Shown: in pieces, positions 7,383 through 15,370 of the stretch
Layout: the number at the start of each line of letters is the position of its first letter
Numbering within the stretch: the stretch's first letter is position 1
Source: Candidatus Acidiferrum typicum
Lineage (GTDB): Bacteria; Acidobacteriota; Terriglobia; Acidiferrales; UBA7541
Length of the DNA stretch: 42,812 bases
Reading direction: 5' to 3'
Assembly: GCA_002478115.1 (NCBI GenBank)
Contig: DLMH01000014.1
Coordinates: 1-42,812, forward strand
Notes under the pieces: generated by a model
Seen by the model: the letters and a program-made list of their open reading frames with translations, nothing else
Told to the model about the DNA's origin: nothing
The model's database searches: none
Program-made: the position numbers and the translations under genes

Positions 7383-8498
7383 GTGAAGATTCTGGGGATC
7401 GAGTCGTCGTGCGACGAGACGGCCGCGGCGGTGGTGGTGGACGGGCGGAAGATTCTGTCGAGTGTGGTGGCTTCGCAGATTGACATTCACCGGAAATATG
7501 GCGGCGTGGTGCCGGAGCTGGCTTCGCGGGAACACCTGCGGCAGATTGTGCCGGTGGTGCGAGAGGCGTTGGCGCAGGCCGGGTTGCGGTTTGAGGAACT
7601 CGACGCGATTGGGGTGACGCAGGGTCCCGGGCTGGTGGGGTCGTTGCTGGTGGGGATCACGTATGGGAAGACGCTGGCGACGGCGTTGGGGAAGCCGCTG
7701 GTGGCAGTGAATCATCTGGATGGGCACGTTCACGCGGCATTTCTGGAGGCTTACCAGAACGGGAAAGTACCGAGATTGCCCGCGGTGTGTTTGATTGTTT
7801 CCGGCGGCCACACGGTGTTGTATGAAGTGAAGGACGGCGCGGGCTCGAGTGACAGCGGCGCGTTCGCGTATCGCAAGCTGGGGCAGACGCGCGACGATGC
7901 GGCGGGGGAAGCGTACGACAAGGTGGCGAAGCTGCTCGGGCTGGGGTATCCCGGCGGACCGATCCTGGACCAACTGGCGGCGGCTGCGGGCAACGCGAAA
8001 GCGCCGGTGAAATTTGGGCCCACGAAAACACGCGGGAATGCGCTGGACTTCAGCTTCAGCGGATTGAAGACGGCGGTGTTGTACCACGTGCGGGAACACC
8101 CGGAGTACAACGGCGAAATCCAGAAGCGAGAAGAAGCGGTGGCGGCGGGGAAGCGCGGACTTGCGGAATTGCTGCCGATGTGCAGCGCGGAGACGCTGGG
8201 GTTGGTGCGGGAATTTCAGAATGCGGTGGTGCGGGACCTGGTGGAACGCACGATGCTGGCGGCGGAGGAGTGCGGAGTGCAGACGCTGCTGGTGTCGGGC
8301 GGAGTGTCGGCGAACAGCCAGTTGCGCGCGGTGTTCGCGGAACGGGCGCGGGCGAAGGGGCTGGAGGCGTTCTTTCCGGACCGCGCGCTCTCCACGGACA
8401 ATGCGGCGATGATTGCGGCGGCGGCGTATGGAGATTTGGTGCGCGGGAGGGTGGCGGATACGACGTTGAATGCGAAGGCGAGTTTGCCGCTGGGGTGA
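7383..8498 (+). CDS. tsaD: tRNA N6-adenosine threonylcarbamoyltransferase TsaD
   Basis: 371 residues from the preferred start. It is the catalytic subunit that transfers threonylcarbamoyl to A37 of ANN-decoding tRNAs, working with TsaB and TsaE. It is an ASKHA-fold protein: 'ILGIESSCDET' at the N-terminus, 'KYGGVVPELASREH', 'GPGLVGSLLVG', the metal-binding 'HLDGH' (H111 and H115, the E. coli numbering) and 'LVSGGVSANSQLR' near the C-terminus. I chose GTG 7383 because it puts the motifs at E. coli positions; the in-frame ATG at 7323 would add 20 residues. Neither has a strong ribosome-binding site. tsaB lies 1 kb downstream, beyond carD. Confidence 0.93.
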   Translation: MKILGIESSCDETAAAVVVDGRKILSSVVASQIDIHRKYGGVVPELASREHLRQIVPVVREALAQAGLRFEELDAIGVTQGPGLVGSLLVGITYGKTLATALGKPLVAVNHLDGHVHAAFLEAYQNGKVPRLPAVCLIVSGGHTVLYEVKDGAGSSDSGAFAYRKLGQTRDDAAGEAYDKVAKLLGLGYPGGPILDQLAAAAGNAKAPVKFGPTKTRGNALDFSFSGLKTAVLYHVREHPEYNGEIQKREEAVAAGKRGLAELLPMCSAETLGLVREFQNAVVRDLVERTMLAAEECGVQTLLVSGGVSANSQLRAVFAERARAKGLEAFFPDRALSTDNAAMIAAAAYGDLVRGRVADTTLNAKASLPLG

Positions 8499-8512
8499 AG
8501 CGAAAGGGAAGA

Positions 8513-8644
8513 CGGAAAAGGCTTACGCAGAGAGCGCAGAGTTCACAGAGAAAAGAAAGGCGGAAGAGGGATCCCTCGACTGCGCGGCCCGACGCGCCAA
8601 AGTGCGGCGCAAAAGAAAAAGCGGACCGCTTCGCTCGGGATGAC
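8513..8644 (+). repeat. Interspersed repeat A, copy 3 (full length)
   Basis: It has both halves: 'GCTTACGCAGAGAGCGCAGA' and then 'GGGATCCCTCGACTGCGCGG' through 'CCGCTTCGCTCGGGATGAC'. It begins about 15 bases after the tsaD stop, in the same orientation as copy 1. Confidence 0.85.
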
Positions 8645-8680
8645 AATTTTTGGGTGGGGGGCGGTGAGCGAGGAAGAGCG

Positions 8681-8709
8681 AAAAAAAGGCCCCGACTGGG
8701 TCGGGGCCT
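8681..8709 (-). terminator. Rho-independent terminator of carD
   Basis: Read on the minus strand: AGGCCCCGAC, loop CCA, GTCGGGGCCT, then a run of T. This is a perfect 10-bp GC-rich stem with a U-tail, 25 bases past the carD stop. Confidence 0.9.
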
Positions 8710-8733
8710 GGGCACAGTGCGGAGGCGAGGAGA

Positions 8734-9255
8734 CTACTCGAACTTTTCCTGCATCTGGGGGAATTGCAGCTTGGCCTTGGCGAGCGACTTCACAACGAGG
8801 CCCTCGGCGTTTTCGGCAGTCAGGTTGCGCGCGGTGGCCATTTCACTGACCAGGAGATACTTGGCGCGCTCCAACATTTTCTTTTCGCGGAAGGACAACG
8901 GTTTGCTGCGGCTCAGGGAAACGAGGCTCTTGAGAACAACGGCCACTTCCAGGAGGGAACCCGTGCGCATGCGCTCGGAATTCTCCTTGAAACGATGCTT
9001 CCAATCGTGATGGGAATTCAGTTTGCCTTTTTCAAGGAACCCGAGGACTTTCATTGTGTCATTGGAACGGATGACGGAGCGAAGTCCCACCGTCAGCGCG
9101 TTCGATTGCGGAACCATGACGCGCAGGCCACTGGAAAGCACGCGAATCATGAAGTAACGTTCGGTCCTGCCATTCAAAACACCGTAACTGATCTGCTCAA
9201 CAACTCCAACGCCGTGGTTCGGATAAACGACTTTGTCGCCAATCTTATAATCCAT
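8734..9255 (-). CDS. carD: CarD/CdnL-family transcription regulator
   Basis: 173 residues. CarD-type proteins bind the RNA polymerase beta subunit and stabilise open complexes at sigma-70/A promoters, including those for rRNA. The N-terminal interaction domain is clear: 'YKIGDKVVYPNHGVGVVEQI' (3-22), 'YFMIRVLSSGLRVMVP' and a helical C-terminal half ending in a FREKKMLERAKYLLVSE-like segment. It lacks the HMGA domain of Myxococcus CarD, so it is CdnL-like. It has its own sigma-70 promoter and a strong terminator, so it forms a single-gene unit. Confidence 0.93.
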   Translation of the reverse strand: MDYKIGDKVVYPNHGVGVVEQISYGVLNGRTERYFMIRVLSSGLRVMVPQSNALTVGLRSVIRSNDTMKVLGFLEKGKLNSHHDWKHRFKENSERMRTGSLLEVAVVLKSLVSLSRSKPLSFREKKMLERAKYLLVSEMATARNLTAENAEGLVVKSLAKAKLQFPQMQEKFE

Positions 9256-9286
9256 AGCTTAGGTTGTCCCCCTAGGAGCTAAGAAG

Positions 9287-9315
9287 AGTATAAGAAAGTG
9301 TGCTGGAAGAGTCAA
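9287..9315 (-). promoter_or_regulatory. Sigma-70 promoter of carD
   Basis: On the minus strand TTGACT, exactly 17 bases, TATACT: five of six matches in each hexamer with ideal spacing. The leader is about 25 bases. Confidence 0.7.
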
Positions 9316-9362
9316 GATATATCCTCTGGAATCAGGAAGATAGAGGGGGTGTAGTTTCAATT

Positions 9363-9378
9363 TGGCACGTGAATTGCT
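9363..9378 (+). promoter_or_regulatory. Sigma-54 (-24/-12) promoter consensus upstream of tsaB
   Basis: TGGCACGTGAATTGCT has the GG and GC dinucleotides 10 bases apart and the full TGGCACG/TTGCT consensus. It points toward tsaB, 150 bases downstream. No enhancer site is identified. Finding this in front of a housekeeping tRNA-modification gene is unexpected. Confidence 0.6.
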
Positions 9379-9527
9379 CACCTGAGCCGCTCCATAACCT
9401 GAATTCATGAAGAATTGCAGTCTTTCTTATGAGATAGAATGAGCCGATGGCCGCGCGTTTCAACTTTGTCGTGTCGTTTTAGTGGAGAGTCTCAGCCGCG
9501 GGGCCGAGGTTGGGTTACACTGCCGAA

Positions 9528-10247
9528 GTGATTACGCTGGCGATAGATACGAGCGAGATGCGGGGCAGCGTGGCCGTCCGAAAAGAGGGCCGCCGTGCGG
9601 CGGTGCGGCGGCATGAGTCCAGCGAGGACTATTCCTCGTGGTTGTTGCTGGCGGTCGAGGCATGCCTGGGTGAGGCAGGAGAGGGAATGGAGGGCGTGGA
9701 CCTGCTGGCGGCTTGCACGGGGCCGGGGTCCTTTACTGGGGTGAGGATAGGGCTGACGACGGTGAAGGCGTGGGCCGAAGTGTATGGGAAGAAGGTGGTT
9801 GGAGTGTCGCGGTTGGAGGCTATGGCGCGGTGTGCGGAAGCCGGAGCGGCTTTTGTGGCGGCATGCTATGACGCCCAACGCGGGCAGATGTTCGCGGCGA
9901 TTTATCGGTGGAAGGATGGTGGGCTGGAACGGATCGAAGAGGAGATGGTGGTTGAGGCGGGCAGTTTCCTGAGGATGGCGACCGAGGAGGCAGGGCGCGA
10001 AAGAATTGCCTGGGTATCGCTGGACCCGCAGCTGATCACGGGCCTGGAAGGCTGGGAATCGCGTGCAGGCATTGGGGATAGCATGCATCGGGTAGAAGGG
10101 GACCTGGCGGATAAGATCGGAGAGATTGCCGAAGAGCGCGCGAGAAAAGAGCAGTTCACCGATGCCCTGGAATTGGACGCGAACTACGTGCGGCGATCGG
10201 ACGCGGAGATTTTCTGGAAGGGGCCGGCAGCAGGCCATGGGCGCTGA
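9528..10247 (+). CDS. tsaB: tRNA threonylcarbamoyladenosine biosynthesis protein TsaB
   Basis: 239 residues from the preferred GTG. TsaB is the inactive ASKHA partner that dimerises with TsaD. 'ITLAIDTSEMRGSVAV' is the phosphate-1-like N-terminus and 'GPGSFTGVRIGLTT' (65-78) is the hallmark motif. The family usually starts MxILAIDTS, which supports GTG 9528; a TTG at 9510 is the other choice, and GAGG at 9506 is too close to it. It overlaps rimI by 11 bases, the common tsaB-rimI arrangement. Confidence 0.92.
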   Translation: MITLAIDTSEMRGSVAVRKEGRRAAVRRHESSEDYSSWLLLAVEACLGEAGEGMEGVDLLAACTGPGSFTGVRIGLTTVKAWAEVYGKKVVGVSRLEAMARCAEAGAAFVAACYDAQRGQMFAAIYRWKDGGLERIEEEMVVEAGSFLRMATEEAGRERIAWVSLDPQLITGLEGWESRAGIGDSMHRVEGDLADKIGEIAEERARKEQFTDALELDANYVRRSDAEIFWKGPAAGHGR

Positions 10248-10737
10248 GCAGAATCACAAAGAGGGCGCGTTTGAGGTGCGGGAGTTCCGCGCGGAGGACG
10301 CAGCGGCGGCGAGCGAGATCTTACGGGAAGCGCGAGAGTCAGCAAGCTGGTCCTGTCAAGCGCTGGTTGAGTTTATGCCGCTGCCCGGAGCGGTGGCGCT
10401 GATGAGCGAGAGGGCAGGGAGGCCGACCGGGTTCGTTCTAGGAAGGCTAGTGGCGGATGAGGCGGAGGTACTGAACCTGGCCGTGTGCGAAGAGTGCCGA
10501 AGGCAGGGCGAAGGGCGAGCGCTCCTGGTGGAACTGCTGCGGCGGTTTGCGGAGTCTGGCGTAAGTCGCGTCTTTCTAGAGGTTCGCGAGTCCAATCTTG
10601 GGGCCATCGACTTCTATGAGCGGATGGGATTCCGGCAATCGGGGAGGCGCGCGGACTATTACCGGGAGCCGCAGGAGGCGGCGCTGGTGTACGAGAGGAC
10701 ACAGGAATCCACAAGTTTGGTACCGAAAACCTCTTGA
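10237..10737 (+). CDS. rimI: Ribosomal-protein-alanine N-acetyltransferase RimI (GNAT)
   Basis: A 166-residue GNAT-fold acetyltransferase, predicted to acetylate the N-terminal Ala of ribosomal protein S18 or similar targets with acetyl-CoA. The acetyl-CoA pyrophosphate loop is 'RQGEGRALL' (89-97), and the RimI-type 'LEVRESNLGAIDFYERMGF' lies at 114-132. The start at ATG 10237 removes a longer spurious N-terminus and leaves an 11-base overlap with tsaB. The assignment to RimI rests on motif plus the tsaB neighbour. Confidence 0.87.
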   Translation: MGAEQNHKEGAFEVREFRAEDAAAASEILREARESASWSCQALVEFMPLPGAVALMSERAGRPTGFVLGRLVADEAEVLNLAVCEECRRQGEGRALLVELLRRFAESGVSRVFLEVRESNLGAIDFYERMGFRQSGRRADYYREPQEAALVYERTQESTSLVPKTS

Positions 10738-10761
10738 CGTGGAGATTTACGGTGCTAGTCT
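10734..10761 (+). promoter_or_regulatory. Candidate sigma-70 promoter of the DUF465 gene
   Basis: TTGACG, 16 bases, TAGTCT. It overlaps the rimI stop codon and ends 42 bases before the DUF465 ATG. Confidence 0.45.
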
Positions 10762-10803
10762 GCGCTCATGTAGTGTTCACACCCTATTCATGAGGAGGAA
10801 CGC

Positions 10804-11046
10804 ATGGCAAGCGCGCAGCGGAGCCCTCGGGACGTAATAGTCGATACAGACGCCGAATACCAGCGTCTGTGTGAGCAACACCAGCAGTACGAGGCCGAAC
10901 TTCTGAAACTCTCCCGATCCCCCTACCTGAACTCCGAAGACCTGATCGAGGAAATCCGACTGAAAAAGATGAAGCTTCACGTGAAAGACGAGATGGAACG
11001 TCTCGCCGCGCGCATCCACAACGCGCACGCACGACATTCGCAATAG
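10804..11046 (+). CDS. DUF465 / YdcH-family small protein
   Basis: 80 residues, almost entirely helical and strongly charged. 'EYQRLCEQHQQYEAELLKLS' (18-37) and 'EEIRLKKMKLHVKDEMERL' (49-67) match the DUF465 pattern of a short coiled-coil hairpin. The biochemical role is unknown. GAGGAGG lies 6-7 bases before the ATG, one of the strongest ribosome-binding sites in the window, so it is probably well translated. It stands alone between rimI and psd, with its own promoter candidate. Confidence 0.82.
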   Translation: MASAQRSPRDVIVDTDAEYQRLCEQHQQYEAELLKLSRSPYLNSEDLIEEIRLKKMKLHVKDEMERLAARIHNAHARHSQ

Positions 11047-11140
11047 CCTGCCCGGATTCGCGCCCAATTCGCCCCGCTTTCTAGAGTAAAATGACCACTG
11101 CCCTCCCGCGGACGCAAGCCGCGACGGAGTCAGGAAGGCT

Positions 11141-11842
11141 ATGGTCAAAGAAGGATACGCATTTGGGTTTCCGCCGCTGGTGGCGGGGTTTGCGGCGCTG
11201 CTGTTTCAAACGCCATGGACAATGGCCGCAGGGATCGTGCTTGTGGGGCTGGGGCTCTTCGTGTTTTATTTTTTTCGCGATCCGGAGCGCGCAATTCCCG
11301 CGGAGGCCGGTGTGGTGGTGTCTCCCGCGGATGGACGCGTGGTGGTGGTGAAAGAGGAAACGAACACCGGGCGGCCGGGGAAGCGCGTCAGTATTTTCCT
11401 GGCGATCTGGAATGTGCACGTGAATCGATCTCCGGCCGCGGGGACGATCACGAAGCTGGAGTACAGGCCGGGAAAGTTTCTGGCGGCGTGGGCGGAGAAG
11501 GCTTCGCTGGAAAACGAGCAGAATGTGTTCACGCTGGCGAGCGAGCATGGAGAGATCGTGTTGAAGCAGATAGCCGGCTGGGTGGCGCGGCGGGTGGTGT
11601 CCTGGAAAAAGCAGGGCGAGACGGTGGCGCGAGGAGAGCGGATCGGGCTAGTGCGCTTCGGGTCGCGCGTGGATATCTGGCTGCCGGAAAACGCGGAAAT
11701 TGCGGTAAAAGTGGGAGAAGGCGTGAAGGGCGGCTCGACGGTGCTGGCGCGCATGCTGGCGGATGCGCCCAATCGGCTGAGCGCGCCGGAAAAATCGCCA
11801 AGTGCAAAGCAGAAATTGACGGAAGAGGGCGGCCGGGCGTAG
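11141..11842 (+). CDS. psd: Phosphatidylserine decarboxylase proenzyme (PSD-A type)
   Basis: 233 residues. It converts phosphatidylserine to phosphatidylethanolamine using a pyruvoyl group made by self-cleavage. Two N-terminal hydrophobic segments (about 11-25 and 29-44) anchor it. 'SPADGRV' (61-67) and 'NVHVNR' (H93) carry the catalytic Asp and His, and 'RFGSRVD' (172-178) is the autocleavage site, between G174 and S175. The short form with 'FGS' instead of LGST is the PSD-A subgroup common in Gram-negatives and actinobacteria. pssA follows directly, giving both steps of PE synthesis. Confidence 0.94.
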   Translation: MVKEGYAFGFPPLVAGFAALLFQTPWTMAAGIVLVGLGLFVFYFFRDPERAIPAEAGVVVSPADGRVVVVKEETNTGRPGKRVSIFLAIWNVHVNRSPAAGTITKLEYRPGKFLAAWAEKASLENEQNVFTLASEHGEIVLKQIAGWVARRVVSWKKQGETVARGERIGLVRFGSRVDIWLPENAEIAVKVGEGVKGGSTVLARMLADAPNRLSAPEKSPSAKQKLTEEGGRA

Positions 11843-11870
11843 TACTCTGTTGCAGGATGATCTAAAGGCA

Positions 11871-12692
11871 ATGGCCGAAATCCAACAACACGAAATACCA
11901 TTTCAGGAACGGCGCTACCGGAATCCGCGTCTGCGCCGGGGCATATTCCTGCTGCCGAGCCTGTTCACGGTGGCGAACCTGCTCTGCGGGTACTACGCGT
12001 CCATCGCGGCGCTGATTGGCGGCACGGAAAATTTTGATCACGCGGCGAAGGCCATCGGCCTCGCGATCGTGTTCGATGCGCTGGACGGGCGGGTGGCGCG
12101 GATGACCGGCACCAACACGGAATTTGGCGTGCAGTTCGATTCGATTGCCGACGTGGTGAGTTTCGGGATTGCTCCGGCGATCCTGGCGTACGCGTGGGGC
12201 TACCGCAGTCTCAGCGGGCAGGGCAGCGAGGCGTTTCTGGGGCACTTTGCCTGGCTGTGCTGCCTGGCGTTTCTGATTTGTTCGGCGTGGAGGCTGGCGC
12301 GGTTTAACGTGCAAGGCATGGCCCCGGGCGGATCGAAGAATTTTGTGGGCATGCCAACACCCGCGGCGGCGGGCATGGTGGCGGCGATCGTGCACGCGCG
12401 GCACTGGAGCGGCCCCATCGCAATGGAGAATTGGTCGTACGCGTGGTTTGTGTTGTTGCTGCTGCTGGGCGTGTTGATGACCAGCACGGTGAGGTACTAC
12501 AGCTTCAAGGATATTCCCTGGACGAGGAAGCAGCCCTCGGTAACGATCATCATGATCTGCCTGCTGGCCGGGGTGATCTGGCGGTATTCGGAATATGTGC
12601 TGGTGATCATCGCAGGAAGCTATGTCCTGATCGGGATAATGCTGCAAGTGGTGCGCGTGGTGCGGCACCGGCTGGTTGCCAGGACCGCCTGA
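11871..12692 (+). CDS. pssA: CDP-diacylglycerol--serine O-phosphatidyltransferase
   Basis: A 273-residue membrane enzyme that makes phosphatidylserine from CDP-diacylglycerol and serine, the substrate of Psd next door. The CDP-alcohol phosphotransferase signature is complete: D69, D72-G73, A76-R77, G86, D90, D94 ('FDALDGRVARMTGTNTEFG' onward). Six to eight hydrophobic helices follow. ATG 11871, preceded by AAAGG, is preferred over an in-frame TTG at 11850. The size matches the Gram-positive/PssA type II integral form, not the E. coli soluble enzyme. Confidence 0.94.
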   Translation: MAEIQQHEIPFQERRYRNPRLRRGIFLLPSLFTVANLLCGYYASIAALIGGTENFDHAAKAIGLAIVFDALDGRVARMTGTNTEFGVQFDSIADVVSFGIAPAILAYAWGYRSLSGQGSEAFLGHFAWLCCLAFLICSAWRLARFNVQGMAPGGSKNFVGMPTPAAAGMVAAIVHARHWSGPIAMENWSYAWFVLLLLLGVLMTSTVRYYSFKDIPWTRKQPSVTIIMICLLAGVIWRYSEYVLVIIAGSYVLIGIMLQVVRVVRHRLVARTA

Positions 12693-12695
12693 TCC

Positions 12696-13709
12696 ATGTC
12701 CCCAGATCGAGACTCTCAACGCATGGTGATCGCTGGGGCGTCGTCCCTGCTGGGCGGTGAGCTCAAGTCGTTGCTGGCGGAGAGCCGCTTGGCCGGGTGG
12801 GATCTGCGTCTCGTGGATGAAGAGCAGGCTGCGGGACTTTTGACGGAAGCGGCCGGCGAGGCCGCAGTGATCCAGCGCGTGGAAGAGGACACGTTTCATG
12901 GTGCGCGGATCGCGTTTCTGGCCGGGTCGAGCGAGTTTGGGAAGCAGTGTCTGGGGCCGGCACGGCAGGCCGGTGCGACGATCATCGATTTTACGCATGC
13001 CAGCCTGTGCGACCCCGATGCCACGCCGTGGTTCCCCAAGATTGAACGACTGACCGGCCGAAGCGTGGCGAAAGGCGCGCGCACGTTCAGCGTGTTTTCG
13101 CCAGGCGGCATGGCGGTGACGAGCCTGGCGCTGGCGTTGCGACGTCACGGCCTGCAGAGGCTGGTCGTGGCGCTCTACCGGCCGGTATCGGAGGCGGGGC
13201 GCGAAGGGATCGAGGAGTTGGAAACGCAGACTTCGCAACTGCTGACGTTCCAGAGTGTGGGGCACGGGGTTTTCGGCACACAGACGGCATTCAATTTGTT
13301 GACGCGCTATGGCGAAGAGAGCCGGCATGACCTGCGCTCCCGTCTGCTGGAGATTCGCGCGGAAGTATCGGCGGCGATGGGCGAGGCGGCGGAAGACGCG
13401 AAGATCTCGGTGAACCTGATCCACGCGCCGGTGTTTTACGGGACGGCGTACAGCGCGTGCGCGGATTTGGCGGCTCCCGTGGAGCGCGAATCGCTCGAGG
13501 AGAGTTGCCGCGATGCGGGTTTCGTGGTGCAGACGAGCGGAGAACCGGCGCCGAGCAACGTGAGCGTGACCGGAGAGAACAGCCTGTACCTTGGCGAGCC
13601 GGTGAAAGATGCCGTGCGCGAGGGAAGCTGGTGGTTCTGGGGAGCGTGCGATAATTTGCGCGTGCCGGCATGGAGCGGGGTGAAGCTGGCGGAATGGTTA
13701 ACCACATGA
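12696..13709 (+). CDS. ASADH-like protein lacking the catalytic cysteine
   Basis: 337 residues with the overall layout of aspartate-semialdehyde dehydrogenase: an N-terminal nucleotide-binding loop 'VIAGASSLLGGEL' (11-23) and a dimerisation half with 'GTQTAFNLL' (about 194-202), like the QxAFNxI of ASADH. Where active enzymes have the N-C-[ST]-T motif with the nucleophilic Cys, this protein reads 'SPGGMAVT' (135-142), so it cannot use the normal thioester mechanism. E. coli Usg-1 is a known inactive ASADH relative, and this may be a similar case. It is 3 bases after pssA and overlaps lptE by ATGA, so it is part of an envelope operon. The role is unknown. Confidence 0.8.
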   Translation: MSPDRDSQRMVIAGASSLLGGELKSLLAESRLAGWDLRLVDEEQAAGLLTEAAGEAAVIQRVEEDTFHGARIAFLAGSSEFGKQCLGPARQAGATIIDFTHASLCDPDATPWFPKIERLTGRSVAKGARTFSVFSPGGMAVTSLALALRRHGLQRLVVALYRPVSEAGREGIEELETQTSQLLTFQSVGHGVFGTQTAFNLLTRYGEESRHDLRSRLLEIRAEVSAAMGEAAEDAKISVNLIHAPVFYGTAYSACADLAAPVERESLEESCRDAGFVVQTSGEPAPSNVSVTGENSLYLGEPVKDAVREGSWWFWGACDNLRVPAWSGVKLAEWLTT

Positions 13710-14317
13710 AGCGGCTCGTGAGTGGCGTATTTCTTTTAGTAGTGATCGTGGCCGTGTACGGTTGCGGGTATCACATGGCGGGGCACAGCAGCACACTGCC
13801 GAAAAGCATCCATGTGATTGCGGTGCCGGCGCTGGAAAACAAAACAAACACGTACCGGATTGAGCAGAAGCTGACAGCGGCGACGATCCATGAACTCCTG
13901 GCAAAGACCACCTACCATGTGGTCTCCGATCCCAACGCGAGCGACGCGGTCCTGCGCGGGAAGGTGGTCAGTCTGGAAGTGACGCCGCTGCTGTTCCAAA
14001 CGACGCCAGGGACGCCCGCGACGGCGACGGCGCCTGCGACGGCCTCCAGCGCGCAGGCCACGGCGATGCTCGTGACGATAAAATGCGAAGTAACGCTGAC
14101 GGAGCGGGCCACGGACAAAGTGCTGTACCACACGGACAACTTCCTGTTTCGCAACGAATATCAACTGGCGGCGTTCCAGCCGTCGTCAAGCGGAACGTCA
14201 TCAAACGTGTCGGAGGCAAGTGTGGCGAGCTTTTTCCAGGAAGGCGACCCGGCGCTGGATCGCATGGCGCAGGATTTTGCGCAGCGACTGGTGGCGGCGG
14301 TGACGGAGAATTATTGA
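13706..14317 (+). CDS. lptE: LptE-like LPS-assembly lipoprotein
   Basis: 203 residues. A lipoprotein signal (MKRLVSGVFLLVVIVAVYGC) ends at C20, followed directly by 'GYHMAGHS'; CGYxxxG after the lipobox is the LptE hallmark. 'IHVIAVPALENKTNTYRIEQKLT' and the C-terminal 'RMAQDFAQRLVAAVTENY' also fit the family. LptE plugs the LptD barrel and helps deliver lipopolysaccharide to the outer leaflet. A Thr/Ala/Pro-rich insertion occurs around 108-124. The start at 13706 overlaps the previous stop as ATGA. The end overlaps holA by one base; lptE-holA is a conserved pair in many bacteria. Confidence 0.88.
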   Translation: MKRLVSGVFLLVVIVAVYGCGYHMAGHSSTLPKSIHVIAVPALENKTNTYRIEQKLTAATIHELLAKTTYHVVSDPNASDAVLRGKVVSLEVTPLLFQTTPGTPATATAPATASSAQATAMLVTIKCEVTLTERATDKVLYHTDNFLFRNEYQLAAFQPSSSGTSSNVSEASVASFFQEGDPALDRMAQDFAQRLVAAVTENY

Positions 14318-15369
14318 TGGCGCGAACGTCCGCGGAAGAGTTGCTGGAGCGGTTGGAAAATGGCAAGGCGGTGGCGGCGCTTCTGCTGCTGGGCGACGAG
14401 CCGTATTTGCGGGACCGTTGCCGCGCGGAATTGATTGACAAGTACGTTGCGGAGGCGGCGCGAGCCTGGGCAGTATCGCGATTTTCGGCGCAGCGGGGAG
14501 AGACGCAAGCGGCGCTGGACCAGGCGCAGACGTTGCCAATGCTTTCGCCGCGGCAGGTGGTCTTCCTGGAAGAAGCGGAAGCCATCGAAAAGCTGGGGGA
14601 GAAAAATCGCGAAGAGACTGTCGAAGCAATCGCAGGGTACTTGGAGAACCCCGCGCCGTTCACCGTGCTGGTGCTGGAGGCTTCCGGGCTGGACCAACGC
14701 ATGAAGGTGTCGAAATTGCTGGCGGGAAAAGCGCTGGTAGTGGATGTGGGCGCGAGCGAAGATGCGAATCAGCGGATTGCGGTGGCGGTAGGACTCACGA
14801 CAGCGCTGGCGAAAGAGCACGGCGTCGAGTTCGAGAAGGGCGCGGCGGAGGACCTGGCGGAGTTTGTGAGCGGCGACCTGATGCGGCTGAAGACGGAAGT
14901 GGACAAACTGGCGACGTACGCCGCGGAGCGCAAGCGCGTGCGGCGCGAGGACGTGGCCGCGCTGGTCATCTCGGAAAAAACCACGACGATATGGGAGGTT
15001 GCGGACTTGCTGGCGACGCGGCAGCCGAAAAAGGCGCTGGAGTTCATCGAGCGTTTGCTGCGCGAAGGCGAAGAGCCGCCGATGATGGTGGGGGCGATGG
15101 CATGGATGTACCGCAAGCTGATTGAAGCGAGCGAAATCCGCGGCGTGACGAACGGATGGCAGGCGGCGCGGGCGTTGGGCATGTCGCCGCAACAGGCGGA
15201 CGTTGCGCTGCAGAGCGCGCGAAAGACTTCGCGAGAGCGGCTTCTGGACGGGCTGAAGGCTCTTCGGGAAGCGGACGACCGGCTGAAGAGCGGCGCGGGC
15301 GATAAGCGCTTTGTGCTGGAGATCCTGGTGTGGCAATTGAGCGGTGGCGCGGCGGCCAGCGCGGATTAA
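14317..15369 (+). CDS. holA: DNA polymerase III delta subunit
   Basis: 350 residues. It is the clamp-loader subunit that opens the beta clamp during replication. Landmarks are 'LLLGDEPYLRDRCRAELID' (22-40), 'LPMLSPRQVVFLEEAE' and the C-terminal helical collar domain with 'TIWEVADLLATRQPKKALEF'. The length is normal. The ATG shares a base with the lptE stop (TGATG), which implies coupling. Its 3' end meets ilvE head-on with one base between. Confidence 0.92.
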   Translation: MARTSAEELLERLENGKAVAALLLLGDEPYLRDRCRAELIDKYVAEAARAWAVSRFSAQRGETQAALDQAQTLPMLSPRQVVFLEEAEAIEKLGEKNREETVEAIAGYLENPAPFTVLVLEASGLDQRMKVSKLLAGKALVVDVGASEDANQRIAVAVGLTTALAKEHGVEFEKGAAEDLAEFVSGDLMRLKTEVDKLATYAAERKRVRREDVAALVISEKTTTIWEVADLLATRQPKKALEFIERLLREGEEPPMMVGAMAWMYRKLIEASEIRGVTNGWQAARALGMSPQQADVALQSARKTSRERLLDGLKALREADDRLKSGAGDKRFVLEILVWQLSGGAAASAD

Positions 15370-15370
15370 A

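Larger units (their letters stand above)
9256..9527. other. carD-tsaB divergent regulatory region
   Basis: It contains a near-consensus sigma-70 promoter for carD (minus) and a full-consensus sigma-54 promoter (plus). Two in-frame peptides of 11 codons (ATG at about 9407 and 9447) exist but have no support as genes. Confidence 0.6.

Noticed and set aside
9407..9482. Two 11-codon peptides after the sigma-54 site near tsaB
   Set aside because: Too short to judge and without good ribosome-binding sites. A leader peptide or small RNA cannot be excluded but is not supported.
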